Assembly (NCBI GenBank): GCA_016873215.1
Contig: VGXU01000010.1
Location: forward strand, 1 to 58,454
DNA from: Planctomycetota bacterium
GTDB lineage: Bacteria > Planctomycetota > Phycisphaerae > Sedimentisphaerales > Anaerohalosphaeraceae
Length of the DNA: 58,454 nucleotides
Reading direction: 5' to 3'
Part shown: in pieces, positions 19,702 to 27,956 of the stretch
How positions within the stretch are numbered: the stretch's first letter is position 1
Layout of the letters: the number at the start of each line of letters is the position of its first letter
Notes under the pieces: generated by a model
Told to the model about the DNA's origin: nothing
Seen by the model: only the letters and a program-made list of their open reading frames with translations
Databases searched by the model: none
Made by a program: the position numbers and the translations under genes

Positions 19702-20706
19702 ATGAAAAAAATTCGCACTGCAATAGTCGGCGCCGGCAAAATGGGCGGCATTCACGCCAAGGTCTATAGCAAATTAGATTCCGCTCAGCTTGTCGCCGTC
19801 GCGGATATGGATTTGGCGCGGGCGCAAAATCTGGCGCAGCAGTACAACTGCCTGGCCCTGTCCGATCCCAAAGAACTCATCGGCAAAGTCGATGCAGTGA
19901 CGATTTCCGCGCCCACGGCGGCCCATAAGACGCTTGCAGAGCTGTTCATTTCCAAACGGATTCCCGTGCTGATTGAAAAACCGCTGGCTTCGAGTGTCGA
20001 AGAAGGCCGGCGGATTGTCGAACTGTCGAAGAAATACAACGCCGTTGTCGCTGTCGGGCATTCCGAGCGGTGCAACCCGGTGGTGCAGGCGATGAAACGG
20101 CTGAAGATTGAGCCGATGTTTATCGAATCCACGCGCGTCAGCCCGTACCCGTTTCGGTCGATGGATATCGGCGTGGTGCTGGATGTGATGATTCACGATA
20201 TTGATATCATCTTGTCGCTGGCCAACAGCCCCGTCAAGAAAGTCGAAGCCGTTGGCGTCAATGTCATCGCCGACCACGAAGATATCTGCAACGCCCGCGT
20301 GACGTTTGAAAACGGCTGCATCGCCAACATTACCGCGTCGCGTCTGGCGATGAAGACCGAACGCAAGGTGCGGATTTTCAGCCGGCAGGCGTATCTGTCG
20401 CTGGATTATCACAAAAAAGAAGGCATTGTCATCAAAACCGACCCCAACATTGATATGGTCAAATGGATTCGGGAACATCAGGAAAAGCAGGATTTCGATT
20501 TCTCCACGGTCAACTGGACCGAGATGCTGCATATCGAACAATTGGACATCACCGAGGCCGAGCCGCTCAAGGTCGAGCAGCAGGCATTTTTGAAAGCCGT
20601 GTCCGATTCATCCGCCCGGCCGGAAGTGACCGCCGAAGAAGGTCTGGCCGCCCTCGAGTGCGCCGAAAAAATTCTCGCCTGCGTCCGCCAGCACAAGTGG
20701 CGCTAA
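19702..20706 (+). CDS. Gfo/Idh/MocA family oxidoreductase (possibly GnnA-like)
   Basis: The N-terminal NAD-binding fold starts KIRTAIVGAGKMGGIHAKVY (about 1-120) and has the family EKPLA motif near 93, with the catalytic Lys. The C-terminal alpha/beta domain completes the family pattern, including MIHDIDIILSL. Length is 334. It directly follows lpxA. In Acidithiobacillus and Leptospira, GnnA of this family oxidises UDP-GlcNAc for conversion to the 3-amino sugar used by LpxA; GnnB, the aminotransferase partner, is not in the window. The role here is therefore inference. ATG 19702 is preferred; upstream sequence is repeat DNA. Confidence 0.85.
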   Translation: MKKIRTAIVGAGKMGGIHAKVYSKLDSAQLVAVADMDLARAQNLAQQYNCLALSDPKELIGKVDAVTISAPTAAHKTLAELFISKRIPVLIEKPLASSVEEGRRIVELSKKYNAVVAVGHSERCNPVVQAMKRLKIEPMFIESTRVSPYPFRSMDIGVVLDVMIHDIDIILSLANSPVKKVEAVGVNVIADHEDICNARVTFENGCIANITASRLAMKTERKVRIFSRQAYLSLDYHKKEGIVIKTDPNIDMVKWIREHQEKQDFDFSTVNWTEMLHIEQLDITEAEPLKVEQQAFLKAVSDSSARPEVTAEEGLAALECAEKILACVRQHKWR

Positions 20707-20742
20707 TGTCTTTCCTGAGAGTTCGCCGTACAGCGGAAGCGA

Positions 20743-20967
20743 TTATTTGCCGAGTTTTACGGCGTTTCCGTTGGCGTCTTTGAAAGAACCTGTCAGCAGT
20801 ATAATCAGGTCGATAAGCCACCAGATACCCAGTCCGCCGATGGTCAGCAGGAACAGGATGCCGGAGCCGATCTTGCCTACATAAAACCGGTGCAACCCAA
20901 TGGGCCCAAGAAGCAGCAGGAACAATAAACAAGCAATACCGCTTTTCTCAGATGTACCGTTAGCCAT
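20743..20967 (-). CDS. TM2 domain membrane protein
   Basis: The 74-residue protein has the TM2 signature: a hydrophobic segment, then GPIGLHRFYVGKIGSGILFL and GGLGIWWLIDLIILLTG. The two helices are linked by a short loop. The function of bacterial TM2 proteins is largely unknown. AAAGGGA precedes the ATG. It lies on the opposite strand to its left neighbour, with only 36 bases between the convergent stops. Confidence 0.85.
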   Translation of the reverse strand: MANGTSEKSGIACLLFLLLLGPIGLHRFYVGKIGSGILFLLTIGGLGIWWLIDLIILLTGSFKDANGNAVKLGK

Positions 20968-21100
20968 CGCAAATCCCTTTCAATTTTACCTGCAGCGTTT
21001 ATGGTTAATACGCTCACATTGTTTTATCATAAGTCCTGCATCGGCCTAAGACAAGAGAATAATCAGAGGCGGGCAAAATCAGAAATCCATTTCTATTTCT

Positions 21101-22144
21101 TCAGTTGCCAATTGCCCCGGCGAAGTGGCGAATCAGCTCGGCGGTGCCTTTCCAGCCCAGACAGGAGTCCGTCAGCGACACGCCGAATTTTAATTGCCCC
21201 GCGGCGCCGATACTCTGCCGGCCTTCTTCGAGGAAACTTTCGAGCATTACGCCGGCAATCACCGTTGTTCCGCCGCGAATCTGGTCGGCGACATCATAGA
21301 GCGAATCTTTCTGCCGCTTATAATCCTTGTGCGAATTGGCATGGCTGCAATCAATAATGATGCCGTTGGCGATATGCGCTTTTTGCAGCAGTACTTCGGC
21401 GAAGGCCACAAATTCACTGGCGTAATTCGGCCCGTCGGTGCCGCCGCGCATTACAAGATGTCCGTATTTATTGCCTTTAGTCTCGGCGATAATCGCCTGG
21501 CCGTTGCTGTCGATGCCGAGGAAGGAATGCGGGCTGGCCGCGGCCTTGATGGCGTCCATCGCCACGGTCAGATTGCCGTCGGTCGCGTTTTTAAAGCCGA
21601 TAGGCATTGACAGACCACTGGCCATCTGCCGATGGATTTGCGATTCGCTGGTGCGTGCGCCGATGGCCGCCCAACTGACGAGGTCCGACAAATACTGCGG
21701 GACGATGGGGTCGAGAAATTCCGTCGCGGCGGGCAATCCCAGCCGGGCTATTTCCAGCAGGATGCCGCGCGACTGTCGCAGGCCGCATTCGATGTCGTAC
21801 GAGCCGTCCAGATGCGGGTCGTAGAGCATCCCCTTCCAACCCAGCGTCGTTCGCGGTTTTTCAAAATAAGCCCGCATGACCAGCAGGACTTTCTCGGATA
21901 ACTCCGTCTGCAGCTCGTTGAGCCGTCTTGCGTATTCGAGGGTCGCGTCGCGGTCATGCAGGCTGCAAGGCCCTGTAATGACAAGCCTGCGTTTGTCTTT
22001 ATTTGTCAGAATATTCTGGATAGTTTTGCGTGAAGCGGCCACGACGTGCGCAGCCTGCTCGTCGGCCGGTAAGTCTTTTTTGACCTCTTCCGGCGTTACC
22101 AGCGGCCGAAACCGCTTGATATTGAGATTGTCTGTGCGTTCCAT
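21101..22144 (-). CDS. 3-deoxy-7-phosphoheptulonate synthase (class I, AroFGH type)
   Basis: This is the first enzyme of the shikimate pathway, which joins phosphoenolpyruvate and erythrose 4-phosphate. The 347-residue protein is of the E. coli AroF/G/H class. Motifs include LVITGPCSLHD, MRAYFEKPRTTLGWKG, GARTSESQIHRQMASGLSMP and IIDCSHANSHKD. These contain the metal-binding Cys and His and the substrate-binding Arg/Lys. Feedback type (Phe, Tyr or Trp) cannot be told by eye. It appears to be a single-gene unit. No clear ribosome-binding site is seen. Confidence 0.94.
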   Translation of the reverse strand: MERTDNLNIKRFRPLVTPEEVKKDLPADEQAAHVVAASRKTIQNILTNKDKRRLVITGPCSLHDRDATLEYARRLNELQTELSEKVLLVMRAYFEKPRTTLGWKGMLYDPHLDGSYDIECGLRQSRGILLEIARLGLPAATEFLDPIVPQYLSDLVSWAAIGARTSESQIHRQMASGLSMPIGFKNATDGNLTVAMDAIKAAASPHSFLGIDSNGQAIIAETKGNKYGHLVMRGGTDGPNYASEFVAFAEVLLQKAHIANGIIIDCSHANSHKDYKRQKDSLYDVADQIRGGTTVIAGVMLESFLEEGRQSIGAAGQLKFGVSLTDSCLGWKGTAELIRHFAGAIGN

Positions 22145-22201
22145 AGGTTAAGCATTATAACAATATATCGCAAAAAAAGCAAAGGCTGGCGGCCGGGTGA
22201 G

Positions 22202-22236
22202 CAAAAAATAAAATAGGACAAGCAGGCCCTGTCCTG
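22202..22236 (-). terminator. Terminator after the dockerin-like gene
   Basis: Read on the minus strand, AGGACA-GGGCCTGCT-TGTCCT is followed by ATTTTATTTTTT. It lies about 30 bases after the stop of the minus-strand gene. The plus strand also has a short T run after the stem. Confidence 0.6.
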
Positions 22237-22266
22237 TTTTTCCGGGTTAATGCAAAAAGCCGTTTT

Positions 22267-23973
22267 TTAGAGGATAAGCGGTTCTCCTGAGCAATAGGAC
22301 TCCGGCACGAGATTGCAGTTGAGCCATTCGGAGGCAAATATCACAAAGTCTGCCAGGTCAACCACGCAATCCTTGTTAATGTCGGCCAGGGGATACTTCG
22401 GGCAGGCCGGCTCCGTGCTGTAATGCGTAAGAACGACCGAATCGGTGTTGTAAATGACATCAAAACTACCGTCTTCAAAGACATATTTTGTCACGGCGTT
22501 GCTGAATGTGCCGTTGATTGTTCCGGCCGAGATGATGGTAAACTCGTCATCATAACCCGGCACGAAATCATTCGTCAATGTCACATCAAGCATACCATCC
22601 AGAGACACAACCCCGTAGCCATTGGATGAATTATTGACCTGTAACTGTGAATGCTGGCTGACCATATCGCGTCCACCGATTTCTATTTTCAGTGTGCCAT
22701 TGGAGTCCTGCGTATAGTTGTATCCGATTTCGAGCAGCTTCCAGCCTTGGTCATCGCCCGGCGCGACAAGACCGCCATGATTTTCCACATGAGCCCAGAT
22801 CATCCCATGACCCTCAAGCGTCCCGCCCTGCAAAATGATTGGGTTGGCCAGCCAGGAATCATATTCTAATTCAATAACGCCGCCGTCCATGGTGATTGTC
22901 CCTTGCGGCCAGACCAGCATATATTGCCCTTCCGCGGACGTTGGCGTAAAGTCAATGCCAAATCCGTTATCGCGATCGTCGTCAATAATACTCAAATGCC
23001 CGACGCCGCCGGCTTTTTCAAACGTTCCGCCGATGGCGACCGATCCCCAGCAATCAACCCACGAGCCTTCATGTACTTCCAGCAGGCCTGAGCTGCCGGG
23101 CTCTGCGGCAATGACCATCCTGCCGGCATTGAATAATTTTGAACCTTCGATGTGAACAACACCCGCGCCGTGCAGTCCCAGCGTCAGGCTGTCTTCTTGT
23201 GAACTTTCCAGTGACAATTCAGATTCCTGATTTTCGCCGATGATATTGATTTGTGCTGATGAGCCGGACTCGTCCGCCATGTTAAGTAAATTGGCTCGCA
23301 CACGGCCGCCATTGGTAATATTCACGGTCGTCTTTCCATAGACCGACATATCAAATTGTCCATCGACGTACCATTCGGAATCAAGCCCGTTGACATCGAC
23401 TACAACGTTGCTGTTTTCCCCAAAGGCGCTGAGGCCGTGACCGTGGCGGAACCATGCGTTATCCAGAATTGATAGGTTTGCATCACCGTCTTCGCCAATC
23501 CAGGCGCCATGCCAGCCATCATCCTGCCATGCCGTCCAGGACGTGTTTGAGCCGGAAACGATAAGACTGCCCACGGCATCACTGAATTGTCCGAAGGAGA
23601 CGTCTTTGCTATAGACACCACCGTTGATTACCGACAAACCGCCCTGACCATATTCTCCGACGATCGCCGCCCGGCCGCCGGCTTCTGAGGAATACACAAG
23701 AAAATACTCATAACCGTCCAGGTTCAATGTCACATTGGAACCATCGACGCCAATCCTGCTGTTATATCGCGGCCCATCGAGCGTGACGGCATAAGTCGCC
23801 GGCAGCGTAAATAATGCGGCGTCATAAAGCTCCGGCACGCTTTCCGGAATCCAGTTGTTCGGGTCGCCGAAAATGCCGCCGCTGGGGTTGTTCCAGGAAT
23901 AATCATCGGCAAATCCGGAGCAGTTTAGAATGGTGAAAAGCAAACCCATGAGAACCAATGCGCTGATTTTCAT
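22267..23973 (-). CDS. Exported beta-rich protein with C-terminal dockerin-like motif
   Basis: The 568-residue protein starts with a clear signal peptide (about 1-22). The body is made of repeated short strands with many Gly, Asn and Asp residues (for example GGLSVINGGVYS and GSLIVSGSNTSW), as in right-handed beta-helix or autotransporter-like passengers. The end has ADINKDCVVDLADFVIFASEWL, a dockerin type I-like calcium motif common at the C-termini of secreted Phycisphaerae proteins. The ATG at 23973 has GGAGGGTG 6 bases before it; an in-frame start 33 bases upstream lacks that. No enzyme domain was recognised. Confidence 0.8.
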   Translation of the reverse strand: MKISALVLMGLLFTILNCSGFADDYSWNNPSGGIFGDPNNWIPESVPELYDAALFTLPATYAVTLDGPRYNSRIGVDGSNVTLNLDGYEYFLVYSSEAGGRAAIVGEYGQGGLSVINGGVYSKDVSFGQFSDAVGSLIVSGSNTSWTAWQDDGWHGAWIGEDGDANLSILDNAWFRHGHGLSAFGENSNVVVDVNGLDSEWYVDGQFDMSVYGKTTVNITNGGRVRANLLNMADESGSSAQINIIGENQESELSLESSQEDSLTLGLHGAGVVHIEGSKLFNAGRMVIAAEPGSSGLLEVHEGSWVDCWGSVAIGGTFEKAGGVGHLSIIDDDRDNGFGIDFTPTSAEGQYMLVWPQGTITMDGGVIELEYDSWLANPIILQGGTLEGHGMIWAHVENHGGLVAPGDDQGWKLLEIGYNYTQDSNGTLKIEIGGRDMVSQHSQLQVNNSSNGYGVVSLDGMLDVTLTNDFVPGYDDEFTIISAGTINGTFSNAVTKYVFEDGSFDVIYNTDSVVLTHYSTEPACPKYPLADINKDCVVDLADFVIFASEWLNCNLVPESYCSGEPLIL

Positions 23974-24145
23974 AATCACCCTCCGCACAAATTGTTTGTT
24001 TGACAACCTTTGAATTTATGACACAAAACGTCGAAAATGCCTCCAATAAAGCAGACAAATTATACCAAAACGGGGGGTGGTTATGCGAGAAAAAAATGCG
24101 AGGGAGAGGGTTTCTCGGCGTCGAAGCGTTCCGCGAAAAGAGAGA

Positions 24146-24850
24146 TTATTGTATGCCGTTCCAGATTTTTTTGATGCCCGGGGGCTGTTTGAGTCCGCCG
24201 CGGCTGTTGGATTTGTGGAAATCGACGATAATTTTTACCGCCTCATCCGGGTCATCGCTCAGGGCAAAGACATCCATATCCGGCGGGTCGATATAGCCAT
24301 GTTTATCCAGCATCACTTTTTTGAGCCAGTCCAGCAGACCTTTCCAATATTCACTGCCCATGCAGATCACGGGGAAGTACGCCTGCTTGAGCGTTTGAAT
24401 CAGCACAAGAGACTCGAAAAATTCATCCATTGTGCCGTAACCGCCGGGCATGACGATAAAGCCGTGAGCGTACTTTAGAAACATCACTTTACGGCAGAAA
24501 AAGTACCGGAAATGCAGCGACAGATTTTGATAGTCGTTTGGAATCTGTTCATGCGGCAGTTCGATGTTGAGACCAATGCTTTTGACGCCGGCCTCGGCGG
24601 CGCCTTTGTTTGCGGCTTCCATAATGCCGCCGCCGCCGCCGGTGATGACGGCATAGCCGGCCTTGCCGACAGCGCGAGCGGTCGTCACCGCCAGCTCATA
24701 ATACTTATCTCCCGGTTTAGTGCGGGCAGAGCCGAAAATCGACACCGCCGGCCCAACCTTTGAAAGTTCTTCAAAGCCTTCCACGAATTCCGCCATAATG
24801 CGGAAAACCCGCCAGGTTTCCTCAGCCGCGATTTTCGAATAATCGGTCAT
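24146..24850 (-). CDS. LOG family protein (TIGR00730-like Rossmann fold)
   Basis: The 234-residue protein has the LOG signature PGGYGTMDEFFE, preceded by VITGGGGGIMEAANKGA, which together form the nucleotide-binding site. Members are phosphoribohydrolases that release cytokinin-type bases from nucleoside 5'-monophosphates; many bacterial ones have an unproven role and are often misnamed lysine decarboxylase. AAGG stands before the ATG. The gene is 75 bases from the nth stop on the same strand. Confidence 0.85.
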   Translation of the reverse strand: MTDYSKIAAEETWRVFRIMAEFVEGFEELSKVGPAVSIFGSARTKPGDKYYELAVTTARAVGKAGYAVITGGGGGIMEAANKGAAEAGVKSIGLNIELPHEQIPNDYQNLSLHFRYFFCRKVMFLKYAHGFIVMPGGYGTMDEFFESLVLIQTLKQAYFPVICMGSEYWKGLLDWLKKVMLDKHGYIDPPDMDVFALSDDPDEAVKIIVDFHKSNSRGGLKQPPGIKKIWNGIQ

Positions 24851-24925
24851 AAAAACCTTATAGGACGTAAAACAACCAGATATTCCAACTGTATAAGATT
24901 ATATCGTCCAGACTGCGGTGAATGT

Positions 24926-25606
24926 TCACCATAATTCGGGTTCGTTGGCCGAGGGACAGTATTCGGCGATAGTACAATTCGGGCAATCGGGCTTGCGGGC
25001 TTTGCAGCAGGCCCGTCCGTGAAAGACGATGCAATGACTGAACAGCGTCCAGCCGCCGAATTTTTCTTTGGGTACAATCTCCATCAGGTCGAATTCAAGT
25101 TTCGCAGGGTCGCTGTTTTGCGACAGCCCCAGCCGGCGCGACAGACGAATCATGTGCGTATCGCAAATAATAGCGGGCCGGCCGAAACAGTTGCCGAGAA
25201 TGACATTGGCGGTCTTGCGTCCCACGCCGGCAAGCTGTAATAATTCCTCCATCGTCTGCGGCACCTTGCCGCCGAATTTCTCAATCAGAGTCCGGCACGC
25301 TTTTTGAATGTTTGCGGCCTTGTTGCGGTAAAAGCCCGTTGAGCGAATATCCTGTTCGAGTTCGGCCTGCGGCACCTTAATCCAGTCTTCGACGCCGCGG
25401 TATTTTTTGAACAGGTCTTGGGTGACGATATTGACCCGCGCGTCGGTGCATTGCGCCGCCAGAATCGTCGCAATCATCAGCTCCAGCGGCGACATATAAT
25501 CCAGCGACACTTTGGCTTCCGGATAGGTCTTTCGCAAAATCGGGAAGAATTTCAGCACCCGCCGTTTCGCGTCGTCTTTATCAATCGTCATCCTTTTTTT
25601 GTCCAT
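24926..25606 (-). CDS. nth: Endonuclease III
   Basis: This base-excision repair glycosylase/lyase removes oxidised pyrimidines. The helix-hairpin-helix LLQLAGVGRKTANVILG holds the catalytic Lys, and CDTHMIRLSRRLGL the catalytic Asp. The iron-sulfur ligands are at the end (C-X6-C-X2-C-X5-C, as in CCKARKPDCPNC and later Cys). I chose ATG 25606 because upstream sequence is a palindromic repeat; ATG 25591 is also possible. Length is 226, close to the family norm of 210. Confidence 0.94.
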   Translation of the reverse strand: MDKKRMTIDKDDAKRRVLKFFPILRKTYPEAKVSLDYMSPLELMIATILAAQCTDARVNIVTQDLFKKYRGVEDWIKVPQAELEQDIRSTGFYRNKAANIQKACRTLIEKFGGKVPQTMEELLQLAGVGRKTANVILGNCFGRPAIICDTHMIRLSRRLGLSQNSDPAKLEFDLMEIVPKEKFGGWTLFSHCIVFHGRACCKARKPDCPNCTIAEYCPSANEPELW

Positions 25607-25625
25607 CGCCTGTTGACCTCTCTGT

Positions 25626-25652
25626 GTCATTCCCGCGCAGGCGGGAATCCAG
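25626..25652. repeat. Palindromic repeat ATTCCCGC-GCAG-GCGGGAAT, copy 1
   Basis: GTCATTCCCGCG-CAGGCGGGAAT-CCAG is an eight-pair inverted repeat around a 4-base loop. A near-identical copy is at 39833-39859, differing at one loop base and one flank base. It sits 20 bases upstream of the nth start. Confidence 0.7.
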
Positions 25653-26224
25653 AATGTTTTCTTTTGCCTTGTATTATACCAGCCCGGCCGGAAAAGGCCA
25701 TTGGCGATTGCAGTTTTTCGATGGACGATTGGAGCCACCGTTTTAACAGATTTTCACAGATTATATTTCTGCCACAGAGCGGCACCTCCGATAAAGATGT
25801 TCGAGGGCAAGCAGAGGACACCGAGAAATAGAAAAAAAGGTAAAAGGGCGAAGGCGAAGACCTCGGGCGATTTAAGGAATCGACAAAATAATTTTGCCAC
25901 ACAGAGATATAATCCATGTTAAAAAAGGAGTCTGGAGTCAGGGGGCAGAATGTGGACAGCCCGATGGGCCGGGCTAAATGAAACAGATTCACCCGCAAAT
26001 GGTTCGGAATGACGCACAGGGGAAAAGTGAATAGTCCCTCTTCGTTGAAACTCCGGAGGGCAAGCGTTAGTGAGTAGTGAATAAGGGGCGGGGAAGTAAT
26101 TGACAATTCCCAATGGATGATTGATAATTGGAACAAAAGAGAGAAATGAGAAAGTGAATAGCCGATGGTTCGACTTCACTCGTCATTGGTAGTGAATAAT
26201 GAGTAGAGCACAGGAGAAATCCTT
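25653..26224. other. Repeat-rich spacer without a gene
   Basis: About 570 bases hold no convincing gene. The stretch is a mosaic of short repeats: a GCCCGATGGGCCGGGCT palindrome (25957-25974), a unit shared with the window end (25985-26014) and AT-rich filler. ORFs here have low-complexity translations typical of such DNA. Nothing identifiable as a decayed gene was seen. Confidence 0.6.
25985..26014. repeat. Dispersed repeat unit, copy 1
   Basis: The segment ending GGTTCGGAATGACG closely matches 58391-58425 near the window end (both have ATTC, CACCCGCAA, GGTTCGGAATGACG). The two differ by a small indel and a few bases. Confidence 0.6.
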
Positions 26225-26476
26225 ATGGGCAAAAAATTATATGTTGGAAATTTAGGTCCTGAAGCAAACGAAGCAAGTCTGAAAGTTTTGTTTTCCATGT
26301 TTGGGACCGTTGAAAAAGCATATATCATTCCTGACCCGCAGACGGGCAAGAACAAGGGGTATGGTTTTGTTGTCATGAGCAGCGATGCCGAGGCCCAGGC
26401 AGCTATTAAGGCGCTGGACGGGAAAAAATGCGGCGATTACACCGTTAAGGTTCAGGAAACCAAAGGTAAGGATTAA
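26225..26476 (+). CDS. RNA-binding protein (single RRM)
   Basis: This 83-residue protein is a single RNA-recognition motif. RNP2 is LYVGNL at residues 5-10 and RNP1 is KGYGFVVM near 44-51. Bacterial proteins of this kind (Rbp type) are often cold-induced or bind mRNA; the target is unknown. AGGAG precedes the ATG at 9 bases. Confidence 0.92.
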   Translation: MGKKLYVGNLGPEANEASLKVLFSMFGTVEKAYIIPDPQTGKNKGYGFVVMSSDAEAQAAIKALDGKKCGDYTVKVQETKGKD

Positions 26477-26616
26477 AAGTACGGGACGAGATTCGGGCGT
26501 TTGTGAAACACTACCGGGGATTTTAGAAAAATAACATCTGATAGAGAGCGAAATCCATCGACCGGCGTTATTTGGATATGGGGGATACAGAATAAAAGTT
26601 ATTATAAAAATTTTGT

Positions 26617-26645
26617 TTGACACACTATATATAGTTGAGCATAAT
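26617..26645 (+). promoter_or_regulatory. nrdR promoter
   Basis: TTGACA (26617-26622) and CATAAT (26640-26645) are 17 bases apart, close to the sigma-70 consensus. The expected start near 26652 leaves about 30 bases before the nrdR GTG. Confidence 0.65.
26622..26637 (+). promoter_or_regulatory. NrdR box
   Basis: ACACTATATATAGTTG matches the NrdR consensus acaCWATATWGtgt at the core and 14 of 16 positions. It fills the spacer between -35 and -10 of the nrdR promoter, so bound NrdR should block its own transcription. No clear second box one helical step away was found. Confidence 0.65.
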
Positions 26646-26682
26646 GCTCTTGGCTACAGATTGATAGTCACAGGGTGATGCC

Positions 26683-27186
26683 GTGAGATGCCCGTACTGT
26701 AAAGAAGATAAAGATAAAGTAATCGACTCCCGTTCGAGCGAGGGCGGGCGAATCATTCGTCGTCGTCGGCACTGTTTAGCCTGCAGCCGGCGGTTCACCA
26801 CATACGAAAAAATCGGCGAGAGCGTCAAGCTCAGCGTGATTAAAAAAGACGGCGCGCGTGTGCCTTACGACCGCGGCAAAGTGATCGCGGGTCTTCAAAA
26901 GGCGTGTTATAAGCGGGCGGTTCCGGCGGAGAAAATTCAGGAAATCGCGGATAAAATCGAAGAAGATATTTTTCACAGTTTTGACAAGGAAGTCTCTTCT
27001 CACTTTGTCGGTGAAGCCGCGATGCGTCATTTGCGTTCTGTGGACAAGGTTGCGTATATCCGGTTTGCCAGCGTGTACCGGGAATTTACCGACGCCGGCG
27101 CCCTGATAGACGAGGTTCGGCAGGCAATACTTGAGCCTGAGTCGCCGAGCGAGCCGGATTTGTTCAGCAGCGACGGTTCCGATTAA
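26683..27186 (+). CDS. nrdR: Transcriptional repressor NrdR
   Basis: NrdR represses ribonucleotide reductase genes when dATP is high. The N-terminal zinc ribbon is RCPYCKEDKDKVIDSR and RRRRHCLACSRRFTTYE. An ATP-cone (about 48-138) follows, starting VIKKDGARVPYDRGKV. The C-terminal tail is acidic. Length (167) is typical of NrdR (150-160). The GTG start is preceded by AGGGTGAT. A protein with two further ATP-cones is encoded immediately downstream. Confidence 0.95.
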   Translation: MRCPYCKEDKDKVIDSRSSEGGRIIRRRRHCLACSRRFTTYEKIGESVKLSVIKKDGARVPYDRGKVIAGLQKACYKRAVPAEKIQEIADKIEEDIFHSFDKEVSSHFVGEAAMRHLRSVDKVAYIRFASVYREFTDAGALIDEVRQAILEPESPSEPDLFSSDGSD

Positions 27187-27229
27187 GTCCGATTGAGACG
27201 CAAAATCTATTTCTACGGAGAGAATAGAG

Positions 27230-27778
27230 ATGAAGATTCGAGTGCTCAAATCCGATGGGATTATTGAGCCGTACCTGCATACCAAGGTTCTGGGAACATT
27301 TCATAACGCACTGACAGCGGTGGATGAAAATGATTTGACGGCGGCGGAACAATTGGCCGAGGCCGTGACGTTTTATCTTTACCGGGCGGACGGTTCGCAT
27401 ACGATTTCCGTTGACCAGATTCACCTGCTGATTCAATCGGCGCTGGTATCCACGGGTTTTGATCGCGCGGCGGAGGCGCTGAACGAGCACCGCCTGCAGC
27501 GGAAACTTCATCGCCGGCGCGTGGTGGTTCTGACGGCCGAAGAGGAGCAGGCCCAGGAGCCGCAGTATTCGTTATGGAATAAATCCCGCATTGTCGATAC
27601 CCTGATGAAAGACAAGAAGATGGATCGGCCGACGGCGCGTGCGATTGCGGCGGCGGTTGAGGACAAAGTGCTCAGAATGGGCGTCTCGAAGGTGCGAAGC
27701 AGCCTGATCCGGGAGCTGGTGAATGAGGACGCCGAGGCGATTCTGCGTGCGGAACAGCAAATGCAGGCGGTGCCGTAA
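27230..27778 (+). CDS. Stand-alone protein with two ATP-cone-like domains
   Basis: The 182-residue protein has an N-terminal ATP-cone-like segment (about 1-95, starting KIRVLKSDGIIEPYLHTKVL) and a second, weaker one (about 118-180, with WNKSRIVDTLMKDKKMDRPTA). No zinc ribbon or catalytic domain is present. ATP-cones sense ATP or dATP in ribonucleotide reductases and NrdR. It follows nrdR by 43 bases and has GGAGAGAA before the ATG, so it is likely cotranscribed. A role as an NrdR partner is inference. Confidence 0.75.
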   Translation: MKIRVLKSDGIIEPYLHTKVLGTFHNALTAVDENDLTAAEQLAEAVTFYLYRADGSHTISVDQIHLLIQSALVSTGFDRAAEALNEHRLQRKLHRRRVVVLTAEEEQAQEPQYSLWNKSRIVDTLMKDKKMDRPTARAIAAAVEDKVLRMGVSKVRSSLIRELVNEDAEAILRAEQQMQAVP

Positions 27779-27851
27779 AAAAGTCAAAAGTTAAAACTTA
27801 AAAGGCAAAATTAAGAAATCGCCCTCGGAAGATGGTTGAACGGACGGATTC

Positions 27852-27876
27852 TTCATCCTTTCGACAGGCTCAGGAC
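27852..27876. repeat. Dispersed repeat-like unit (TTCATCC-TTTCGACAGGCTCAGGAC)
   Basis: This short sequence resembles an interspersed repeat seen in many environmental bacterial genomes. Only one copy occurs in the window, in the gap between the ATP-cone gene and marC, so the call rests on recall and not on an alignment. Confidence 0.3.
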
Positions 27877-27956
27877 AAAGTTTTCTCGTTTCGCAGAGCT
27901 AATCGGCAGGCTAATATCCTGTAATTCCCGTGGAGTTATCATTTCCTGTGTTCGAT

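Noticed and set aside
22267-24006. Longer start of the dockerin-like gene at 24006
   Set aside because: The ATG at 23973 has GGAGGGTG and directly begins the signal peptide.
25627-26136. 169-codon minus-strand ORF in the spacer
   Set aside because: Its translation is made of repeat DNA, including the palindrome, and has no protein-like pattern.
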